Below are positions 9,952-18,406 of a DNA stretch of 64,000 nucleotides, one piece after another. Under the pieces are notes generated by a model. It was not told the origin of the DNA. It made no database searches and saw nothing but the letters and a program-made list of their open reading frames with translations. Within the stretch, counting starts at the first letter, position 1, and each line of letters begins with the position of its first letter. The position numbers and the translations under genes are program-made. This DNA is from Streptomyces filipinensis (GTDB lineage Bacteria > Actinomycetota > Actinomycetes > Streptomycetales > Streptomycetaceae): the NCBI RefSeq assembly GCF_014649495.1, contig NZ_BMTD01000011.1:124001-188000 (forward strand), written 5' to 3'.

Positions 9952-10584
9952 ATGAACAACTCCTTCGCGAACACAGCCCGGTTGCTGGGCGCGGGCCTGA
10001 GGGCACTGCTGGTGCTGACCGTGCTCACCGGCGTCCTCTACCCGCTGGCCGTCACCGGTGTGGCCCAGGCGCTCTTCGCCGGCCGGGCGAACGGCTCCGA
10101 GGTCAGGGCGGACGGCAAGGTCGTCGGCTCGTCCCTGATCGGACAACAGGGGTACGGCCTGCGGTACTTCCAGTCCCGTCCCGCGAACGGCCTCGGCACC
10201 AACAGCGTCAACACGCGGTACAAGCTGGTCCTGTCCGGCGCCACCAACCTCTCCGCGGACAGCGAGGTGCTGGTCAAGCAGGTCGAGGACGCCAAGGCCG
10301 CCGTAGTGAAGGACAACTCGGTGCCCGGGTACACCGTCAAGCCCTCCCAGGTCCCCGCCGACGCGGTGACCTCCTCGGGCTCGGGCCTGGACCCGGACAT
10401 CTCCCCGGCCTACGCCGAGCTGCAGGTGCACCGGGTCGCCGCGCGGAACGGCCTGTCCGTCGCCCGCGTGCAGAAGCTGGTCGAGGACCACACCACCGGC
10501 CGCACCCTGGGCTTCATGGGCGAACCCCGCGTGAACGTCCTCGAACTCAACATCGCGCTCAAGGACCTCGCGGCACAGCGGTGA
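9952..10584 (+). CDS. kdpC: Potassium-transporting ATPase subunit C
   Basis: KdpC is the single-span accessory subunit that helps KdpB bind ATP. The protein has one N-terminal transmembrane helix (RALLVLTVLTGVLYPLAVTG) followed by a soluble domain with the family sequences GSSLIGQQG, YFQSRPA, SGSGLDPDISPAYAE and TTGRTLGFMGEPRVNVLELN. The ATG at 9952 is preferred over the GTG at 9940 because the weak AAAGG is too close to the latter. It is the last transport gene of the operon and is followed by a strong hairpin. Confidence 0.94.
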   Translation: MNNSFANTARLLGAGLRALLVLTVLTGVLYPLAVTGVAQALFAGRANGSEVRADGKVVGSSLIGQQGYGLRYFQSRPANGLGTNSVNTRYKLVLSGATNLSADSEVLVKQVEDAKAAVVKDNSVPGYTVKPSQVPADAVTSSGSGLDPDISPAYAELQVHRVAARNGLSVARVQKLVEDHTTGRTLGFMGEPRVNVLELNIALKDLAAQR

Positions 10585-10605
10585 CGTCCTTGTGCGAACC
10601 GTGAC

Positions 10606-10648
10606 GGGAGCCGGCGGTCCGGGGACGCAGCCCGGACCGCCGGCTCCC
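10606..10648 (+). terminator. Strong hairpin between kdpC and kdpE
   Basis: A perfect 18-bp stem (10606-10623 with 10631-10648) and a seven-base loop form a very stable hairpin after kdpC. There is no T-run. It probably terminates or attenuates kdpFABC transcription and so lowers read-through into the response regulator gene. Confidence 0.75.
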
Positions 10649-10676
10649 GCAGGCATGACAGGAGAGGCACACCCCC

Positions 10677-11360
10677 ATGACCCGGGTGCTCGTGGTGGAG
10701 GACGACCCGCAGCTCGTACGGGCCCTCGTCATCAACCTGCAGGCACGTCACTACGGCGTCGACTCCGCCCCCGACGGAGCGACGGCCCTCCGGCTCGCCG
10801 CCGCGCGCCAGCCCGACGCGGTCCTGCTGGACCTCGGCCTGCCCGACATGGACGGCGTCGACATCATCAAGGGCCTGCGGGGCTGGACCCGCGTGCCGGT
10901 CCTGGTCCTGTCCGCCCGGCAGGGCTCCGACGAGAAGGTGGCCGCGCTGGACGCCGGCGCCGACGACTACATCACCAAGCCGTTCAGCATGGACGAGCTG
11001 CTCGCCCGGCTGCGGGCCGCCGTCCGTCGCACGGGGGACACCCCCCTCGTCCCCGAGACGACACTGGTCGAGACGGACGACTTCACGATCGACCTGCTCG
11101 CCAAGAAGGCCGTACGGGACGGCCGGGACGTCCGGCTCACCCCGACCGAATGGCACCTGCTGGAGATCCTGGTGACGCATCCCGGCCGGCTGATCACCCA
11201 GAGACGGCTGCTGCAGGAGGTCTGGGGAGTCTCGCAGCGCAACAAGACCAACTACCTGCGGGTCTACATGGCCCAGCTGCGCCGCAAGCTGGAGACGGAC
11301 CCCTCCCGGCCCCGCTATCTGATCACCGAGCCCGGCATGGGCTACCGCTTCGAGGAATGA
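10677..11360 (+). CDS. kdpE: KdpE-type OmpR-family response regulator
   Basis: This is a DNA-binding response regulator, expected to activate the kdp operon. The receiver domain (residues 1-115) shows the acidic pair ED at 8-9, phosphoacceptor Asp52 in LLDLGLPD and Lys101 in YITKPF. The C-terminal winged helix (about 130-225) has LTPTEWHLLEILVTHPGRLI and NYLRVYMAQLRRKLE, typical of KdpE. AGGAGAGG lies nine bases before the ATG. The cognate sensor kinase KdpD, normally beside kdpE, is absent here. A hairpin separates the gene from kdpC and a universal stress protein gene follows convergently. Confidence 0.88.
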   Translation: MTRVLVVEDDPQLVRALVINLQARHYGVDSAPDGATALRLAAARQPDAVLLDLGLPDMDGVDIIKGLRGWTRVPVLVLSARQGSDEKVAALDAGADDYITKPFSMDELLARLRAAVRRTGDTPLVPETTLVETDDFTIDLLAKKAVRDGRDVRLTPTEWHLLEILVTHPGRLITQRRLLQEVWGVSQRNKTNYLRVYMAQLRRKLETDPSRPRYLITEPGMGYRFEE

Positions 11361-11367
11361 GCGGCCG

Positions 11368-11898
11368 TCACACCCGGGGCCATACGCGGCCCAGGCCCCA
11401 CACGCTCCGGCGCCGCACCGCCGCCAGCTCCGCCCGCAGCGGCGGCGGCACCGCGAGGACGGGGCACATGGCGTGGGCCAGGCAGTACCGGCCGACCGAC
11501 GGCCACAGCGCCCGGTGCAACCGGCCCCGCCGGCCCGCGCCCACGACGAGGACGTCGTCCTCGCGGTCGGCGGTCCCCACCAGCGCCGGCCCCGGCGCGC
11601 CCCGTACGACGAGCGCCTGCCCGGGGAGCCCGGTGTCCACGCCGCCGAACACCCCGTGCAACGCCCCGACGAGCCGCTCCCGCGCCAGCCGCTCCCACAC
11701 GGGGACCAAGGCCGTCGCGGACGGGAACCTGCGGGCGGCGGGATCCCCCTCGGGCGGCTCCCAGGCCAGCACCGGCCAGAGCTCGGCCCCCCGGCGCCCG
11801 GCCTCGGCGGCGGCCCGGCTCAGGACGGCCGCACCGTCCAGCGAGCCGCTCACTCCCACCATGACCCGGGCGGCCGAAAGCGGGCGGTACGCGGACAT
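11368..11898 (-). CDS. Universal stress protein (UspA family)
   Basis: This 176-residue protein has a single Usp domain: an N-terminal VMVGVSGSLDGAAVL strand/helix and a C-terminal nucleotide-binding pattern DVLVVGAGRRGRLHRALWPS then HAMCPVLAVPPP, close to the G-2x-G-9x-G(S/T) ATP-binding motif. The start has a strong site (CAGGAGGAGCC before ATG). It is convergent with kdpE, with seven bases between stops. KdpD normally carries a Usp domain; with kdpD missing, this neighbour could matter for Kdp signalling, but that is speculation. Confidence 0.8.
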   Translation of the reverse strand: MSAYRPLSAARVMVGVSGSLDGAAVLSRAAAEAGRRGAELWPVLAWEPPEGDPAARRFPSATALVPVWERLARERLVGALHGVFGGVDTGLPGQALVVRGAPGPALVGTADREDDVLVVGAGRRGRLHRALWPSVGRYCLAHAMCPVLAVPPPLRAELAAVRRRSVWGLGRVWPRV

Positions 11899-12010
11899 GG
11901 CTCCTCCTGGAAATCCCTCCCATCACACCCGCTCACCCCGCTCCCGCGCAGTCGGTACATCCGTTCCTGACACCACTCTGACGGCCCTTGCCCGCCCCTG
12001 CCCCGCGCCC

Positions 12011-12057
12011 GTCAGCGTCCCGTCAAGGTCGCCCGAGTCACCGTCAGCGTCCCGTCA
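12011..12057. repeat. Two direct copies of a 15-bp motif
   Basis: GTCAGCGTCCCGTCA occurs at 12011-12025 and 12043-12057, a 32-bp period, in the 275-bp gap between the divergent usp gene and the operon starting at 12174. It could be an operator for either gene. I see no other clear feature in this gap. Confidence 0.35.
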
Positions 12058-12173
12058 GGGCGACCCCGCGGCCCCCCGCCGCCGGGCATAACGTCGACAC
12101 CGCGCCCCGGCCCGCCTCCCCGCGTCCGGGGCACCCCAGATCCCTCGCTCCCCGCCCCTACGGGAGGCACCCC

Positions 12174-12503
12174 ATGACAGAACTCCGTCACGGCGAAGAC
12201 CCCGAACCCGCCGATCCGTTCCCGGCCGGACCCCTGTACGTCCCGGTCCGGCCGGAACCCTCCGGATACGCGGCCCGGCTCTTCCGCACCCCGCTCGGCG
12301 ACCGTACGGCCGTCGGCTTCACCACCGAGCGCCGGCTGACCGCCACGCTCGGCCCCGGCCAGCCGTGGATCCGGCTCGCCGAGCCCGCCCTGCGCGCGCT
12401 GACCGCACCGCTCGGCGTCACCACGCTCACGGTGGACCCGCAGTTCACCGCCCCGGCCGCCACACCGGTCACATCCGAATCGCCCCTCCTGCGGGCCGCG
12501 TGA
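12174..12503 (+). CDS. Small SAV_915-like protein of unknown function
   Basis: This 109-residue protein has no signal peptide or membrane segment. Its sequence (PLYVPVRPEPSGYAARLFRT, then PLGDRTAVGFTTERRLTATLG) resembles the small streptomycete proteins annotated as the SAV_915 family, whose function is unknown. CGGGAGG lies six bases before the ATG. It sits 13 bases upstream of a diaminopimelate-decarboxylase-like gene, so the two are probably co-transcribed and functionally linked. The family assignment is from memory and only moderately certain. Confidence 0.65.
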   Translation: MTELRHGEDPEPADPFPAGPLYVPVRPEPSGYAARLFRTPLGDRTAVGFTTERRLTATLGPGQPWIRLAEPALRALTAPLGVTTLTVDPQFTAPAATPVTSESPLLRAA

Positions 12504-12516
12504 GGGAGCGGACACG

Positions 12517-13842
12517 ATGACCACGGTTCACGAACCCACCACCGCCAGCGGCCTGTTGCTGTGGCCCGCCTCCACCGCCGAACCGTCGCACGGCGGCCTC
12601 ACCGTCGGCGGCGTACCGCTCGCCGAGATCGCCGACCGCTTCGGCACTCCCGTCTACGTCCTGGACGAGGCCGAGGTCCGCGACCGCTGCCGTACCTATC
12701 GGAACGCCTTCCCCGACGCAGAGGTCCTGTACGCGGCCAAGGCGTTCCTGTGCCGGGCCATGGCCCACTGGACCGCCGAGGAGGGACTCGGCCTCGACGT
12801 CTGCTCCGCCGGCGAACTCGAACTCGCCGTCACCACCGGCTTCCCGCCCGAGCGGATCGTGCTGCACGGCAACGCCAAGTCCCCGCACGACCTGGACACC
12901 GCCCTGCGCCTCGGAGTGGGCCGGATCGTCATCGACAGCCCCGCCGAGATCGCGCGGCTGGCCGCCGCCGTCGGCCCGGACGGCCACCAGAAGGTCATGG
13001 TCCGGGTCGTGCCCGCGATCGCGGCCGGCGGGCACGAGAAGATCCGCACCGGCACGGACGACCAGAAGTTCGGCCTGTCCATCGCCGACGGCTACGCCCA
13101 GCACGCCATCACCCGCATCCTCGACCAGCCGCAGCTCGAACTCACCGGCCTGCACTGCCACCTGGGCTCCCAGATCACCAGCGTCAAGCCGTACCTCGTC
13201 GCCGTACGCCGGCTGGTCGGCCTGATGGCCCGCCTGCACGAGCAGCACGGCCTGGTCCTGCCCGAACTCGACCTAGGCGGCGGTCACGGCATCGCCTACC
13301 GCCCCGGCGAGGAGGCCCTGGACCTGACGGCGCTGGCCCGCGGGGTCCGCACGGAACTCGCCGACGCCTGCGCCACGGCCGGGCTCCCCGTCCCCCGCCT
13401 GATCATCGAGCCCGGACGGGCGATCGCGGGCCCCGCCGGTACCGCCCTGTACCGCGTCCTGGCCGTGAAGCGCACGGGCGGCCACGTCTTCGTCGCCGTC
13501 GACGGCGGCATGAGCGACAACCCGCGCCCCGCCCTGTACGGCGTCCACTACGCGCCGCGCCTGATCGGCCGGCACCCTACGGCGGACGCGGCCCGGGTCA
13601 CCGTCGTGGGCCGGCACTGCGAGGCGGGGGACGTCCTGGCCGCCGACACGCAACTCCCCGCCGACGTACACCCCGGCGACCTGCTCGCCGTACCGGTGGC
13701 CGGTGCCTACCACCTGTCGATGGCCTCCGGCTACAACCTGGTCGGCCGCCCGCCGGTGGTGGCCGTACGCGACGGCCTCGCCCGTCTCCTGGTGCGCCGC
13801 GAATCCCTGGAGGACATCCGCAGCCGCGACGTGGGCCTGTAG
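12517..13842 (+). CDS. lysA: Diaminopimelate decarboxylase-like PLP enzyme
   Basis: This is a fold-type III PLP-dependent decarboxylase, expected to convert meso-diaminopimelate to lysine and CO2. Evidence: PLP lysine in VLYAAKAF (Lys75), DVCSAGELELA, the glycine-rich phosphate loop DLGGGHGI, IIEPGRAIAG, and the C-terminal active-site stretch GRHCEAGDVLA and GAYHLSMASGYN. The length (441) is normal for LysA. Streptomycetes usually have a separate biosynthetic lysA in the threonine region, so this is likely a second copy; its pairing with a small SAV_915-like protein suggests a specialised role. A related diamino- or amino-acid substrate is possible. Confidence 0.8.
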   Translation: MTTVHEPTTASGLLLWPASTAEPSHGGLTVGGVPLAEIADRFGTPVYVLDEAEVRDRCRTYRNAFPDAEVLYAAKAFLCRAMAHWTAEEGLGLDVCSAGELELAVTTGFPPERIVLHGNAKSPHDLDTALRLGVGRIVIDSPAEIARLAAAVGPDGHQKVMVRVVPAIAAGGHEKIRTGTDDQKFGLSIADGYAQHAITRILDQPQLELTGLHCHLGSQITSVKPYLVAVRRLVGLMARLHEQHGLVLPELDLGGGHGIAYRPGEEALDLTALARGVRTELADACATAGLPVPRLIIEPGRAIAGPAGTALYRVLAVKRTGGHVFVAVDGGMSDNPRPALYGVHYAPRLIGRHPTADAARVTVVGRHCEAGDVLAADTQLPADVHPGDLLAVPVAGAYHLSMASGYNLVGRPPVVAVRDGLARLLVRRESLEDIRSRDVGL

Positions 13843-13944
13843 CGGCCCGGAACAGCCGCGTGACGGGCACGCCGGGAGCGCTTACAGTTCGCTCACCTGC
13901 CGACGCCTACCCAGGCAACAGGCCCCATTTTCCTGAGGGAACTC

Positions 13945-14715
13945 ATGCACAGATTCGCCATCGGTACCGCTTTGTCCGGTGCGCTGGCACTCGCCGCCCT
14001 CACCGTCCCCGCGGCGCACGCGGACACGGTGGTGGGCGACACCGAGGTTTCGCACGTGGTCGTGAACGGCGGCAAGGACGTCGCCGTCGGCACGACCAAC
14101 AAGGTGACCTTCAAGGTCACGTTCACCGCCTCCGACCCGGCCGGCATAGCGTCCGGACAGACGTACCTCTACCACGGCACGTGGAGCGACCCGGACGCCT
14201 TCTGGACCCAGGACTCGGACGCCGACACCGTGTGCACGTCGGGCACCACGGTCACCTGCACGTCGACGTACACCGTCGTCCCCGAGTACGACCTGCACTA
14301 CAACGCGCTGGCGGGCACCTGGCACATCGGCGCCTACGCGAAGGCCAAGGACGGCGACTCCGCGAAGCGGACGGACGTCGGCACCTTCCACGTCCAGCGC
14401 TACTCCAAGCTCACGGTCAACGCCTCGCCGGAACCGGTCGCCAAGGGCGCGAAGCTCACGGTCACGGGCAAGCTGACCCGGGCGAACTGGGAGGACCACC
14501 AGTACCACGGTTACACCGGGCAGCCGGTCCAACTGCAGTTCCGCAAGGCCGGCAGCAGCACGTACAGCACGGTCAAAACCGTGTCCACGGACAGCACGGG
14601 CACTCTGAGGACCACGGTCACCGCCTCCGCCGACGGCTACTGGCGCTACTCCTTCACCGGCACCAGCACCACGCCCCCCGCCACGGCCACCGGCGACTTC
14701 GTCGACGTGCGCTGA
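13945..14715 (+). CDS. Secreted protein, DUF5707-like (paralogue 1)
   Basis: This 256-residue exported protein has a signal peptide at about residues 1-26 (MHRFAIGTALSGALALAALT, cleavage after AHA). The N-terminal half is beta-rich with a cysteine pair in VCTSGTTVTC. The C-terminal half (from about 150) is Ig-like with LTVNASPEPVAKGAKLTVTG and ends FVDVR. GAGGGAA precedes the ATG. The next gene is a clear paralogue in both halves, so this is a tandem duplication. I believe it belongs to the DUF5707 family. Function is unknown; a cell-surface role is suggested only by export. Confidence 0.7.
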   Translation: MHRFAIGTALSGALALAALTVPAAHADTVVGDTEVSHVVVNGGKDVAVGTTNKVTFKVTFTASDPAGIASGQTYLYHGTWSDPDAFWTQDSDADTVCTSGTTVTCTSTYTVVPEYDLHYNALAGTWHIGAYAKAKDGDSAKRTDVGTFHVQRYSKLTVNASPEPVAKGAKLTVTGKLTRANWEDHQYHGYTGQPVQLQFRKAGSSTYSTVKTVSTDSTGTLRTTVTASADGYWRYSFTGTSTTPPATATGDFVDVR

Positions 14716-15001
14716 GCAGTCCTTCGCCCCACCGGTGTGCGGCCCACGTGGCCGGACCGGCTGAAGTCCGGCCACGCAGCCGCCGCTGTCCGCATCCCTG
14801 GGGCGCCGTCGCCTGCATCGTCACCCGCCCCGCCCCGCCCACGTCGCTCGTCCGGCGCCCCTGTGTCGGGGAGGGGAACGGGGCGGGACGAGGGATCCCC
14901 GCATCTCGTCGTGACTCGAAGGAATCTGTACGATGCGTGCGCCCATAGGCTCTTGTCGGGAGCCGTCCCGCGGGGCCCTTCTTCTGACCGTGGGGATGCA
15001 T

Positions 15002-15805
15002 ATGCGCATACGCGCTTCGGTCGCCGCTCTGTCCGGCGCCCTGGTTCTCGCTTCGGCTCTGGTGTTTCCCGCCGCCGCGCAGGCGCACGCGGGGCCCATG
15101 ACCAGTGAGGACGACACGACGATCACGAAGGTCGTCGTCAACGACGGCAAGGACATCGTCCTCGGCACCTCCGCCAAGAAGTCGTTCACGGCCACGGTGA
15201 CCGCGGCCGACCCGGACGGCGTCACCGGCGGCTGGGTCGCCCTGTGGCACGGCACCTCCTTCGACGAGCAGGGCAGGGACGGTGCTCTGATGCCCGCCGA
15301 GCAGGGATCGGGCTCCTGCGTGGCGGCCGGTGCCCAGACGTCGACGTGCACGGTCCACTTCACCCTGGACCCGAAGGCCGACATGACCAAGAACGCCTAT
15401 GCGGGCACCTGGCACGCGTACGCCATCGCGTACGGCCTCCCGAGCGGTTCAACCAGTGACGGATACGCCGGCTCCGTGCACATCAAGCGCAACACCACGC
15501 TGACCGCGAACGCCTCGCCCGAGCCGGTGGTCCATGGCCGGACCATCACGGTCAAGGGCACGCTCACCCGCGCCGACTGGGAGACCCATGCGTACGCGGG
15601 CCTGAGCAACGTGCCGGTGAAGCTCCAGTACCGCAAGTCGGGCACCAGCACGTACACGACCCTCAAGACCGTCACCAGCGGCCCCGGCGGAGCCGTGACG
15701 GCCACCACGACCGCGACGGGCGACGGGTACTACCGCTTCTCCTACGCGGGTACCACGGCCACCGCCGCCGCGACGTCGGCCAGCGACTTCGTCGACGTCC
15801 AGTAG
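15002..15805 (+). CDS. Secreted protein, DUF5707-like (paralogue 2)
   Basis: This paralogue of the preceding gene has a signal peptide (MRIRASVAALSGALVLASAL, cleavage near AQAHA), the same VVVNDGKDIVLGT motif, a cysteine pair flanking the disulfide region, and the C-terminal Ig-like part with LTANASPEPVVHGRTITVKG ending FVDVQ. The ATG at 15002 follows TGGGG by about six bases; an ATG two codons earlier (14996) is an alternative. The 286-bp gap before it (14716-15001) holds no gene I can support and probably carries its own promoter. Confidence 0.7.
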   Translation: MRIRASVAALSGALVLASALVFPAAAQAHAGPMTSEDDTTITKVVVNDGKDIVLGTSAKKSFTATVTAADPDGVTGGWVALWHGTSFDEQGRDGALMPAEQGSGSCVAAGAQTSTCTVHFTLDPKADMTKNAYAGTWHAYAIAYGLPSGSTSDGYAGSVHIKRNTTLTANASPEPVVHGRTITVKGTLTRADWETHAYAGLSNVPVKLQYRKSGTSTYTTLKTVTSGPGGAVTATTTATGDGYYRFSYAGTTATAAATSASDFVDVQ

Positions 15806-15860
15806 GAACAGGCGACCGCCTGCGAGGCTTGATCAGAAGCCTTTGGCCCCCGACACGTCA

Positions 15861-15892
15861 GAGGCCACTCACGAAAATTCGTAAGTGGCCTC
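15861..15892. terminator. Hairpin after the second secreted-protein gene
   Basis: A 15-bp nearly perfect stem with GAGGCCACT and AGTGGCCTC as outer arms and an AA-containing centre lies 56 bases after the stop at 15805. It marks the boundary between core-like sequence and the lower-G+C restriction-modification genes. Confidence 0.7.
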
Positions 15893-15988
15893 CGACCACT
15901 ACTGGGTAGCTCATCCCCGCAGACCGCTCCTGCGGTCACCACAGGGTCAGGACCGTCCGCCCTGACCCGTAGGACTACGCTCACCACC

Positions 15989-17638
15989 GTGCCCCATCCT
16001 GTGTCAGCGAACTCCGCGGTAGAGCCCATCTCACAAGAAGCTGTCGAGAACGGCGAGGTTTACACCCGCCGGTGGGTCGTCGACATGATCCTCGACCTAG
16101 CGGGGTACACGGCAGATCGCGACCTCGGGCAGTGGACGATCACGGATCCCGCCTGTGGCACGGGAGCCTTTCTGCTGAGTATCGCTGAGCGACTCAGCAC
16201 GGCTTGCCGTAAGCAAGGCAGGGACCTTCCAGAACGAGCCGTCAGGGCTTTCGATCTTCTCGACCGGAACGTGCAGGCCAGCCGCAAAGCCGTAGTTGAG
16301 TTGCTCACCGCGGACGGCTGGGAAAAGACTGAAGTCGAAAGACTTGCTCGCATCTGGATCAGATCCGGCGATTACCTCCTCGAACCTGCCCAGCAAAGCG
16401 ACTTCGTGGTCGGGAACCCGCCGTACATCCGTTTGGAAGACGTTCCGGATCAGCGCATGCGTGCGTATCGAAAGAACCAAAGGACGATGGTCGGGCGCTC
16501 CGACATCTATGTCGGCTTTTTCGAAAAAGCGCTGAATTCGCTCCCCCCCGGCGGAGTGCTGGGGTTCATCTGCGCCGACCGATGGATGCGCAATCAGTAC
16601 GGTCGGGAACTCCGAAAGATGGTTGCTGATCGCTACAGCATGAAAGCGGTGGTGATCATGCACGACGTCGACGCTTTCGAATCTCAAGTAGCCGCCTACC
16701 CGGCTGTCACCATCCTTGCCAACGAACCACAGGGGCCCGTGATCGCCGCCGACACGACAGCTCGGTTCGACGCAGAACAAGCACAAGAGCTCCTCTCCTG
16801 GGTCCGCGCAGAAGGTGTGCCAGAGGAGAGCAATGACGCCTTCCAGGTGGCCCGCCTGCCGCACTGGTTCTCGGGCGACGAGTCGTGGCCTGCCGGCAGC
16901 CCAGCGCGACTCGCCATGCTGGAATACCTCAACGACCGGTTTCCCACCCTTGAGGAAACCGCCACACGTGTGGGTATCGGTGTGGCCACGGGCGCGGACG
17001 CCGTTTTTGTCACGACGGATTCCTTGGCCGTGGAGAATGACCGACTGCTTCCTATGGCCATGGTCAAAGACGCAAAAACCGGCCATTTTCAGTGGCAAGG
17101 TACGTACCTCGTGAACCCCTGGGAAAGTTCAGGTGGCCTCGTCGACCTCGATCGCTATCCCAAGTTGAAGCGGTATTTCGAGGCGCATGAAGCGAAGCTG
17201 AAGAGCCGATATGTCGCTAAGCAGAGGCCGAGTCACTGGTACAAAACCATCGACAAGGTTGACCCTGACCTCACCAATCGCCCAAAACTGCTGCTTCCGG
17301 ATATGAAACTCACGATTCACCCGGTACTGGATGAGGGTGGTCATTATCCCCACCATAACCTGTACTATGTGGTTTCGGATTCTTGGGACATGAGGGTCCT
17401 CGGCGGCTTGTTGCTCTCGCGCGTCGCTCAGGCCTTCGTGGAGGCGTACGCGGTTCGCATGCGCGGGGGGACGCTACGGTTCCAGGCGCAGTACCTGAGA
17501 CGTATCCGCGTTCCTGCTCCCGACTCTCTCTCCTCGGCAGATGCACTAGCGTTGGCGACGGCGTTCGATCAACGAGACGTGCAAGCCGCCACCTCGGCGG
17601 CCCTCCACGCCTACGGGATCGATCGCATCCCGGACTGA
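15989..17638 (+). CDS. N6-adenine DNA methyltransferase of a PaeR7I/XhoI-type system
   Basis: This type II modification enzyme has SAM-binding motif I DPACGTGAF at residues 53-61 and catalytic motif IV NPPYIRLED at 143-151, both typical of gamma-class N6-adenine methyltransferases of the Eco57I/TaqI-like group. The C-terminal 250 residues form the target-recognition region. The gene lies 20 bp upstream of a PaeR7I-like endonuclease, so it should protect CTCGAG sites. The GTG at 15989 follows TACGCT by eight bases, consistent with a leaderless message. Base composition is visibly lower in G+C than the neighbours, a sign of acquisition. Confidence 0.88.
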   Translation: MPHPVSANSAVEPISQEAVENGEVYTRRWVVDMILDLAGYTADRDLGQWTITDPACGTGAFLLSIAERLSTACRKQGRDLPERAVRAFDLLDRNVQASRKAVVELLTADGWEKTEVERLARIWIRSGDYLLEPAQQSDFVVGNPPYIRLEDVPDQRMRAYRKNQRTMVGRSDIYVGFFEKALNSLPPGGVLGFICADRWMRNQYGRELRKMVADRYSMKAVVIMHDVDAFESQVAAYPAVTILANEPQGPVIAADTTARFDAEQAQELLSWVRAEGVPEESNDAFQVARLPHWFSGDESWPAGSPARLAMLEYLNDRFPTLEETATRVGIGVATGADAVFVTTDSLAVENDRLLPMAMVKDAKTGHFQWQGTYLVNPWESSGGLVDLDRYPKLKRYFEAHEAKLKSRYVAKQRPSHWYKTIDKVDPDLTNRPKLLLPDMKLTIHPVLDEGGHYPHHNLYYVVSDSWDMRVLGGLLLSRVAQAFVEAYAVRMRGGTLRFQAQYLRRIRVPAPDSLSSADALALATAFDQRDVQAATSAALHAYGIDRIPD

Positions 17639-17658
17639 CGCGATAACTGGGGGGCGAC

Positions 17659-18366
17659 ATGAGCGCGGCAGCGCGCTGGAGTGAAGAATCGCTGACGAGG
17701 GCCGTCCAAAAGATGTGGACGGCCCGCGCGGTCAGTACTCGTAGCGGTAAACACATGCAGGCAATCGAAAGCCTGATCATCAATCACGTCCTCGACGTCA
17801 CTGGCGATTTCCCGCTGACGATCCTGCAGGGCGATAAGGCGACGATTCCGGGATTCTATCGACCGCGCAAGAATTGGGATATCATCGGAGTCCACGGTGA
17901 GCGCCTTGTTTTCGCCGTCGAGGTCAAGTCCCAAGATGCGAAGAAGCTCGGCAACAACGCGAACAACAGAAACGAAGAGGCTGTAGGCAGCGCTACGGAT
18001 CTGCGTCAGGTCTACGCGAACGAAATCCTCGGCAAAGGCGATTCTTGGTTTCCCTGGCTCGGGTACATCTTCATCCTTGAGGATGACGAGCGCCGAGCGG
18101 CGACACGGGATTCGGCCCAAAAGGTCGATGCTGCGTTTCCGCTCGATCCGATCTATGGAGAGCGTCCTTCGTATGCCCGTCGCTATCATGTGCTGTGCGA
18201 ACGCCTGCTGGAAACCAAACTTTATGACGGCGTAAGTTTCATGATCTGCCCGCCAAGTACGGACGGCAGGATCACGCATCCTGATGAAGGAACCGGTATA
18301 CGCTTCTCCGATTTCATGCAATCGCTGGACGAGCGGCTGGACGAGTACCGGAAGCTTGTGAGCTGA
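17659..18366 (+). CDS. PaeR7I-family type II restriction endonuclease
   Basis: This 235-residue endonuclease is predicted to cut CTCGAG, as PaeR7I and XhoI do. A PD-(D/E)XK-type core is visible as NWDIIGV with Asp74 and FAVEVKSQ with Glu88 and Lys90. The length matches PaeR7I-type enzymes. It starts at an ATG preceded by GGGGGG, 20 bp after the methyltransferase stop; this gene order makes methylation appear before cutting. It shares the lower G+C of the methyltransferase. Specificity is inferred from family membership. Confidence 0.85.
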   Translation: MSAAARWSEESLTRAVQKMWTARAVSTRSGKHMQAIESLIINHVLDVTGDFPLTILQGDKATIPGFYRPRKNWDIIGVHGERLVFAVEVKSQDAKKLGNNANNRNEEAVGSATDLRQVYANEILGKGDSWFPWLGYIFILEDDERRAATRDSAQKVDAAFPLDPIYGERPSYARRYHVLCERLLETKLYDGVSFMICPPSTDGRITHPDEGTGIRFSDFMQSLDERLDEYRKLVS

Positions 18367-18406
18367 TTTCAGGACGTGGCGGATCTTCGGCCGCCGTCAC
18401 GCTGAT

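Noticed and set aside
6089-10656. Very long minus-strand frames opposite kdpA, kdpB and kdpC
   Set aside because: They mirror the third-position G+C bias of the kdp genes, have low-complexity His/Gly/Asp/Arg composition, and show no recognisable domain or good start.
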